Positions 6,011-10,259 of a stretch of 10,259 nt of DNA are shown here, piece by piece. The translations under genes were made by a program, and so were the position numbers. The first letter of the stretch is position 1. The number at the start of each line of letters is the position of its first letter. The stretch spans positions 1-10,259 of the forward strand of contig USET01000032.1 in NCBI GenBank assembly GCA_900553765.1. Direction: 5' to 3'. The notes beneath the pieces are model-generated. The model had not been told where the DNA came from. It searched no databases and saw only the letters and a program-made list of their open reading frames with translations. The DNA comes from an uncultured Mycoplasmatota bacterium. Lineage in GTDB: Bacteria; Bacillota_I; Bacilli_A; RF39; UBA660.

Positions 6011-7107
6011 CTATTCTTCTCTTTTTTTCGAGCAGTTTTTTCTTTTTCATCTTTTCCTTCCTTGATCTCTTCGTATTTGTCTACAATATCTTCACGGAAG
6101 AATTTATATGTTGCGATCAGTAAAATCGCACATGGTAATGAAAGTATAATTCCCGTAACTCCAAATAAAATTCCACCTGCGAATACAGACATAATTACGA
6201 CGATCGGATGAACTTCGTTCGTTTTACCATAGACGAGTGGATTGATCAAATATCCATCTAAACTAGATAAAACTAGGAAAGCAATAATTGTTTTAATGAA
6301 TAAGACCGGTCCTGATACAAACGCAGTAATAACGGCAATACAGTTGACGACGATTCCTCCAAAATAAGGAATGAGGGTCGCTACTGCTGCTAGAAAACCT
6401 AATAGTAATGCATTTGGATGCCCGATGATATAAAACGCTAGCGTGTATTCAATTAAAGAGATAAAGATAATTTTAACAAATCCCGTTAAATAGTTGTGCA
6501 TTTCATGGTCTAAAGTTTGTACATAGCGAAATGCACGTGTCGAAGTCTTCTTTAAAAAATTTCTAACTCCTTCGCGAATACGTTCCATATCGATCAAAAA
6601 GTAAATAAATGCAGAGAACGAAATGACAACAGCCGATATCACAGATAGGGATACTCCTATCACTGACAAAGCTCCATCTGATACATATTTTCCTAAATTC
6701 ACGATAATTTCTTTAAAGGTTTTAGATAGTGAATCTTGTAATGGACCAACGTTCCAATCATAATTGATAGACATCTCTTTTAAGAAAGAAATAATGCTGT
6801 TAAATAAGCTAGATAATTGATCGAATAGTAACGGTGCAATTAAAATCGCCGTAATTGCAAATAGACTTACGATAATTGCGACAACTGCGAAGATCGCAAT
6901 CGATTTTGGAAAACCTTTTTTCTCTAAATACTTGACCGCCGGATAAAAAGCATAGGCGATAATAAAGGAAAAGAAAAATGGCAATAGAATGGCAATAATT
7001 TTGTCTGTTACTCCCATCCACAGCTTTCCAGTATGATACAAGAGATAAATAATACCTGCAATGAGTGCGATATTCACTAACTTATAGTCAATCTTATTTT
7101 TTAACAT
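5989..7107 (-). CDS. AI-2E family (UPF0118/PerM-like) transporter
   Basis: This is a 372-residue multi-pass membrane protein. Hydrophobic segments lie near 8-25, 35-57, 68-94, 147-173, 211-229, 232-262, 268-284 and 302-336, the usual layout of the family. A soluble loop with amphipathic helices (about 96-145) sits between segments three and four. Family hallmarks are PYFGG (247-251), INPLVYGK (288-295) and HPIVVIMSVFAGGILFGVTG (300-319). Characterised members export autoinducer-2 or act as Na+/H+ antiporters, so the substrate cannot be assigned here. The C-terminus (338-372) is a highly charged Lys/Glu/Arg tail ending in SSSTV. The ATG at 7107 is preferred, with GAGGAG at 7112-7117; a GTG at 7119 is an alternative adding four residues. 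It overlaps the end of dtd by 14 bases, so it is co-transcribed with rel and dtd. Nothing in the sequence ties its function to theirs. Confidence 0.93.
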   Translation of the reverse strand: MLKNKIDYKLVNIALIAGIIYLLYHTGKLWMGVTDKIIAILLPFFFSFIIAYAFYPAVKYLEKKGFPKSIAIFAVVAIIVSLFAITAILIAPLLFDQLSSLFNSIISFLKEMSINYDWNVGPLQDSLSKTFKEIIVNLGKYVSDGALSVIGVSLSVISAVVISFSAFIYFLIDMERIREGVRNFLKKTSTRAFRYVQTLDHEMHNYLTGFVKIIFISLIEYTLAFYIIGHPNALLLGFLAAVATLIPYFGGIVVNCIAVITAFVSGPVLFIKTIIAFLVLSSLDGYLINPLVYGKTNEVHPIVVIMSVFAGGILFGVTGIILSLPCAILLIATYKFFREDIVDKYEEIKEGKDEKEKTARKKEKNRKSSSTV

Positions 7108-7552
7108 GCCACTCCTCACTTTCTAACGCAATCGTAATTGGGCCATCGTTTGTAATCGATACTTTCATATCGGCTCCAAAGATACCGGTACTTACGTTTA
7201 TATTATGGTCCTTTAACTGTAAATTAAACTGATCGTATAGATGAATTGCCTCTTCCCCTCTCAAGGCTTTCATATAACTAGGTCTTCGCCCCTTTTTTGT
7301 ATCGGCATATAAAGTAAATTGTGAAACACTTAAAACTTCGCCACCAACATCTAATAAAGAACGATTCATAACACCATTGTCGTCGTCAAAAATACGAAGA
7401 TGAATAATTTTATCGACCATCTTTTTTATATCCTCTATAGTATCATCATATGTAAATCCAACGAGAATTACAAGTCCTTTTTCGATTTCTCCAACAATTT
7501 TACCGTCCACCTTGACATTCGATTGTAAACTTCTCTGTATAATCACTCTCAT
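7094..7552 (-). CDS. dtd: D-aminoacyl-tRNA deacylase
   Basis: This 152-residue cytosolic enzyme hydrolyses D-amino acids (and glycine mischarged on tRNA-Ala) from tRNA, protecting translation from wrong stereochemistry. The length fits the family (about 145-150). The N-terminus MRVIIQRS is typical. The active-site motif SQFTLYAD lies at residues 76-83, and the Gly-cisPro motif appears as NDGPIT (134-139), preceded by GIFGADMKVSI. These two motifs form the substrate pocket at the dimer interface. The ATG at 7552 is chosen because it gives the conserved N-terminus and overlaps the rel stop as TAATG; an in-frame ATG at 7564 would add four residues that lie wholly inside rel. Its Shine-Dalgarno is weak, so translation probably depends on re-initiation after rel. 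The rel-dtd order is conserved across many Firmicutes. Confidence 0.97.
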   Translation of the reverse strand: MRVIIQRSLQSNVKVDGKIVGEIEKGLVILVGFTYDDTIEDIKKMVDKIIHLRIFDDDNGVMNRSLLDVGGEVLSVSQFTLYADTKKGRRPSYMKALRGEEAIHLYDQFNLQLKDHNINVSTGIFGADMKVSITNDGPITIALESEEWHVKK

Positions 7553-9720
7553 TATTGCATCCATCTTTCTACATCGCGAACTTCAGAAATACTTTTCACA
7601 TCATTCATAAATTTATCTAATTGTTCTTTATTGGAAAGAATAACGGTAATTTTATATAAAAATCCATCATTCGTATGAAGCGTTTGAATTCCCTGAACAG
7701 TCACGTTCGTATTACTTGTCTTAGAAATGATATCTAAAAGCACATTCTTTTCTTCTATAGCGTGTACCAAAACAGTCGTCGGGTATTTCTTTTGTATTTC
7801 TTCGTTCCAATGTACAGAAATCATTCTCTCTTGTAAATCGTGAACGTTTGGACAACTCATGCGATGAACTGTAATTCCATTTCCTTTTGTGATGTACCCA
7901 GTAATAGGATCTCCGGGAATCGGTTTACAACAACTTGCAATATTTACTTTAATCTCATCGATTCCATCGACGACAATATCATTTTTAATCGTTGGTACAT
8001 ATACCTTATTATTTTGCGTTCTTTTTAAAATGAGTTCTTCTTTTGTCTCTGTTTCATTAAAGATTACGTTTAATAATGTTCCGACTGGTAATTTCCCATT
8101 TCCAACATTGATATAAACTTCATTTAACGTATCGTATTTTAATTCTTTTAATATCTTTTGTTCGTTTTCATCCGTGAAAAAGTCACCAAACGCGATCTTT
8201 CTCTTACGTAATTCTTTGTTGATCGCTTCTTCTCCACGTTTTAAATAATCCTCTTTATCGATGCGGTGGAAAAACGCACGGATTTTATTTTTCGCCTGCG
8301 CTGTATGCGCAATATTTAACCACTCTTTACTAGGTCCAGGAGAGTTCTTACTCGTGTTGATCTTAACGATATCATTATCTTTTAGTTCGTAGTCTAAAGG
8401 AACGATGTTATTATTGACAATCGCTCCTACCATTTGATCTCCAACTTTACTATGTACACGGTAGGCAAAGTCAATTGGCGTGCTTCCTTTAGATAATTCG
8501 ATTACATCTCCTTGCGGAGTAAAGACGTATACATTTTCTTTTAAAACTTCGTCGGCAACAGAGTTTGCGATCTCTTCTTCGCTTGCCCCTTCTTGCTTCA
8601 ACTCCATGAGAGAGCGGAAGAATTGTAACTTTTGTTCCATCGCATTTTGTAGACTTGCCTTCGTACTACTTCCCTTTTCTTTGTACGACCAGTGAGAAGC
8701 GATACCATTTTCGGCCACCATATCCATCTCGTAAGTACGAATCTGAATTTCAAAAAGTTGTTCGTCCACTCCAAATACTGTCGTATGCAGAGATTGATAC
8801 ATATTAGTCTTCGGCATTGCGATATAATCCTTGAAACGCTTTGGTTTCGGCTTAAATTTCGAATGGATAATTCCCAATACTTGATAACACTCTGCTTCGG
8901 TATCTACAAATACGCGCAGCGCGAGTAAATCGTAGATGTCGCTAAATTTCTTTCCTTTATCGAGTTTTTTATAGATGCTATAGATACTTTTTGCTCTTCC
9001 CTTGATCTTATGTGGGATGTTTGCTTCCTCCAACATCTTATGGATACTCTCTATCATATCAGTAACGTATTGATCTCGCTCCGATTTCGTCTGATTTAAC
9101 TGTTCGACGATAGAGAAATATACATCCGGTTTTAGATAACGAAGAGACAAGTCCTCTAACTCACTTTTGATGTGGTTCATACCTAAGCGATGGGCGATCG
9201 GCGTTAAGATATCAAGTGTTTCTTTCGCCTTTTCTTTTTGAGATTTTTCAGGAAGTGCCCAAAGAGTTCGCATGTTGTGAAGACGATCTGCCATTTTTAC
9301 AAAAATAACACGTACATCTTCTGAAAGTCCCACTAAGATCTTTCTATGATTTGCAATCAAAGATTGCGTATCTCCTTCAAAGTTCAAACGATTGATAACG
9401 GTAACCCCTTCGATGATCGAAACGATATCTTCCCCGAAAGTTTCTTTCAAATAAGGCAATGCATCATCATTTTCCTCCAACAGATCATGCATAAGTCCTG
9501 CACAAATCGTCGCACAATCAGCATTCATATGAGAGAGGATATAAGCAACAGAGAGAGGATGTTCAATGTAATCCTCTCCTGTTAAGCGTAATTCTCCCAT
9601 GTGGCTTTCTTTCGCAAACTCATAAGCTTTTTTTATGAGCGCGACATCTTCCTCTTTCATGTACTTTCTACATTCTTGTTCTAACTTTTCATACGTCACG
9701 TTAGAATCTTTTTTTGTCAT
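7552..9720 (-). CDS. rel: Bifunctional (p)ppGpp synthetase/hydrolase (long RSH protein)
   Basis: This 722-residue protein makes and degrades the stringent-response alarmones ppGpp and pppGpp. Domains in order: HD hydrolase (about 28-195), synthetase (about 235-350), TGS (397-457), helical region (465-530), zinc-finger/RIS (585-630, with CC at 597-598 and HRMSC at 619-623) and ACT (646-722). Hydrolase residues by alignment to the Streptococcus Rel structure are Arg45, His54, His78-Asp79, Glu82, Asp145 and Asn149, so the HD centre is intact. The usual Glu-Asp pair is instead Glu82-Glu83 (HDLLEE). The synthetase has YDLLALR with Asp264, RFKD at 295-298 (the RxKD type of bifunctional Rel enzymes) and Glu324 in FEIQIRT. 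Length and layout are normal. The ATG at 9720 has AGAGGG at 9729-9734. It follows secF by 20 bases and overlaps dtd by one base. 'relA' is also used for this gene in Firmicutes. Confidence 0.97.
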   Translation of the reverse strand: MTKKDSNVTYEKLEQECRKYMKEEDVALIKKAYEFAKESHMGELRLTGEDYIEHPLSVAYILSHMNADCATICAGLMHDLLEENDDALPYLKETFGEDIVSIIEGVTVINRLNFEGDTQSLIANHRKILVGLSEDVRVIFVKMADRLHNMRTLWALPEKSQKEKAKETLDILTPIAHRLGMNHIKSELEDLSLRYLKPDVYFSIVEQLNQTKSERDQYVTDMIESIHKMLEEANIPHKIKGRAKSIYSIYKKLDKGKKFSDIYDLLALRVFVDTEAECYQVLGIIHSKFKPKPKRFKDYIAMPKTNMYQSLHTTVFGVDEQLFEIQIRTYEMDMVAENGIASHWSYKEKGSSTKASLQNAMEQKLQFFRSLMELKQEGASEEEIANSVADEVLKENVYVFTPQGDVIELSKGSTPIDFAYRVHSKVGDQMVGAIVNNNIVPLDYELKDNDIVKINTSKNSPGPSKEWLNIAHTAQAKNKIRAFFHRIDKEDYLKRGEEAINKELRKRKIAFGDFFTDENEQKILKELKYDTLNEVYINVGNGKLPVGTLLNVIFNETETKEELILKRTQNNKVYVPTIKNDIVVDGIDEIKVNIASCCKPIPGDPITGYITKGNGITVHRMSCPNVHDLQERMISVHWNEEIQKKYPTTVLVHAIEEKNVLLDIISKTSNTNVTVQGIQTLHTNDGFLYKITVILSNKEQLDKFMNDVKSISEVRDVERWMQ

Positions 9721-9728
9721 TTATAACA

Positions 9729-9734
9729 CCCTCT
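9729..9734 (-). promoter_or_regulatory. Shine-Dalgarno site of rel
   Basis: The minus strand reads AGAGGG (then TG), eight bases before the ATG at 9720, within the 20-base gap after secF. The gap is too short for an independent promoter, which supports read-through from secF. Confidence 0.7.
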
Positions 9735-9740
9735 ATTCGT

Positions 9741-10259
9741 TTATGCATTAATTCCTTTTACAGTAAGTTCTTCTACCTCGTCACTCTCTTCTTCATACCA
9801 CCTTTTTTGGTTTGCTTTTCCTATATTGCGTTTTGAAAATTCAATCCACAATTGACTAGCGATAAAGATAGATGAATATACACCAACTACAAACCCTACA
9901 AAAAGCGCTAAATTGAATGTAATGATTTCGTGTGATCCTAGTAAAATCAAACTAACTACTGGGATCAATGTCGTAAATGTCGTTACTAAACTACGATTCA
10001 ACGTTTCTCTTAAACTGATGTTAACAACTTCACACAAATCTTCTTTTGTCTTTAATTTGTTCTTAAACTTCGTATGAATATTTTCGCGGATACGGTCGAA
10101 TGTTACGATCGTGTCGTTGATCGAATATCCAATAATAGAAAGAACTGCTGCAATAAAGATACTAGATACTTCGATTTGGAATAAACTAAATACTGTAAAT
10201 ATCATAAAGACATCGTGGAACAATGCGATAATTGCAGCGATCGCAAATTTAAATGTAAA
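9741..10259 (-). CDS. secF: Protein translocase subunit SecF (C-terminal part; N-terminus beyond window)
   Basis: The reading frame is open from the window edge (10259) to a TAA at 9741-9743, giving the last 172 residues. SecF, with SecD, uses the proton motive force to help SecYEG complete protein export. The family signature is clear: FAIAAIIALFHDV near the start of the visible part, then SIIGYSINDTIVTFDRIREN, then RSLVTTFTTLIPVVSLILLG and FVGFVVGVYSSIFIASQLW. These correspond to the conserved C-terminal transmembrane half. About four membrane segments are visible, followed by an acidic tail of about 30 residues (EEESDEVEEL). An internal TTG or ATG start near 10223 is not real, because the conserved sequence continues upstream in frame. 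The window cannot show whether this is a separate secF or the C-terminal half of a fused secDF, as found in many Bacilli. It is the first visible gene of the rel-dtd transcript. Confidence 0.95.
   Translation of the reverse strand, partial: FTFKFAIAAIIALFHDVFMIFTVFSLFQIEVSSIFIAAVLSIIGYSINDTIVTFDRIRENIHTKFKNKLKTKEDLCEVVNISLRETLNRSLVTTFTTLIPVVSLILLGSHEIITFNLALFVGFVVGVYSSIFIASQLWIEFSKRNIGKANQKRWYEEESDEVEELTVKGINA

Noticed and set aside
7512..7543. Plus-strand TTGACA and TATAAT inside the start of dtd, a possible antisense promoter
   Set aside because: The spacer is 20 bases, too long for good sigma-A recognition, and no plus-strand gene or terminator follows. The bases are explained by dtd codons.
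7840..8928. Several short plus-strand open frames opposite rel
   Set aside because: They lie wholly antisense to a well-conserved gene with clear domains and lack start signals.

Overview
The window looks like chromosomal DNA from a low-GC Gram-positive bacterium, most likely an anaerobic gut member of the Bacilli/Erysipelotrichia sphere. Three things support this: AT-rich third positions, strong AGGAGG-type ribosome binding sites with consensus sigma-A promoters, and the Firmicutes-type order secF - rel - dtd. The placement is an inference. Every gene lies on the minus strand, so transcription runs from high to low coordinates. The eight visible stop codons are TAA (5) or TAG (3), with no TGA.

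Housekeeping block (about 10259 to 5989). The 3' part of secF (Sec translocon accessory subunit) is followed 20 bp later by a long bifunctional rel ((p)ppGpp synthetase/hydrolase). dtd (D-aminoacyl-tRNA deacylase) starts at a TAATG overlap with rel. An AI-2E-family (UPF0118) membrane protein then starts inside the end of dtd. The spacing indicates one transcript, closed by a hairpin that contains the last stop codon. recJ and apt, which often sit between secDF and rel in Firmicutes, are absent here.

Surface-protein block (5939 to 1). Three transcription units follow, each with an exact TTGACA/TATAAT promoter. Unit 1 is a two-gene pair: a type I membrane protein with a signal peptide, a beta-rich ectodomain and a C-terminal anchor, followed by a 725-residue cysteine-rich secreted or anchored protein. 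Unit 2 is a single lipoprotein gene. Unit 3 is another two-gene pair: a membrane-tethered glycine-rich (ALK/LTK-like) domain protein and a membrane-anchored protein cut by the window edge. In both pairs the first protein ends in Gly-Trp, the stop codon lies one base before the next ATG, and the Shine-Dalgarno sequence is built from the last codons of the first gene.

The four non-lipoprotein surface proteins all show an even number of ectodomain cysteines, which suggests disulphide-stabilised folds. Together they look like a poorly described cell-surface system. Its function cannot be read from the sequence. The intergenic gaps are short (145 bp at most) and are filled by the promoters and terminators listed, so no stretch over 300 bases lacks a gene.
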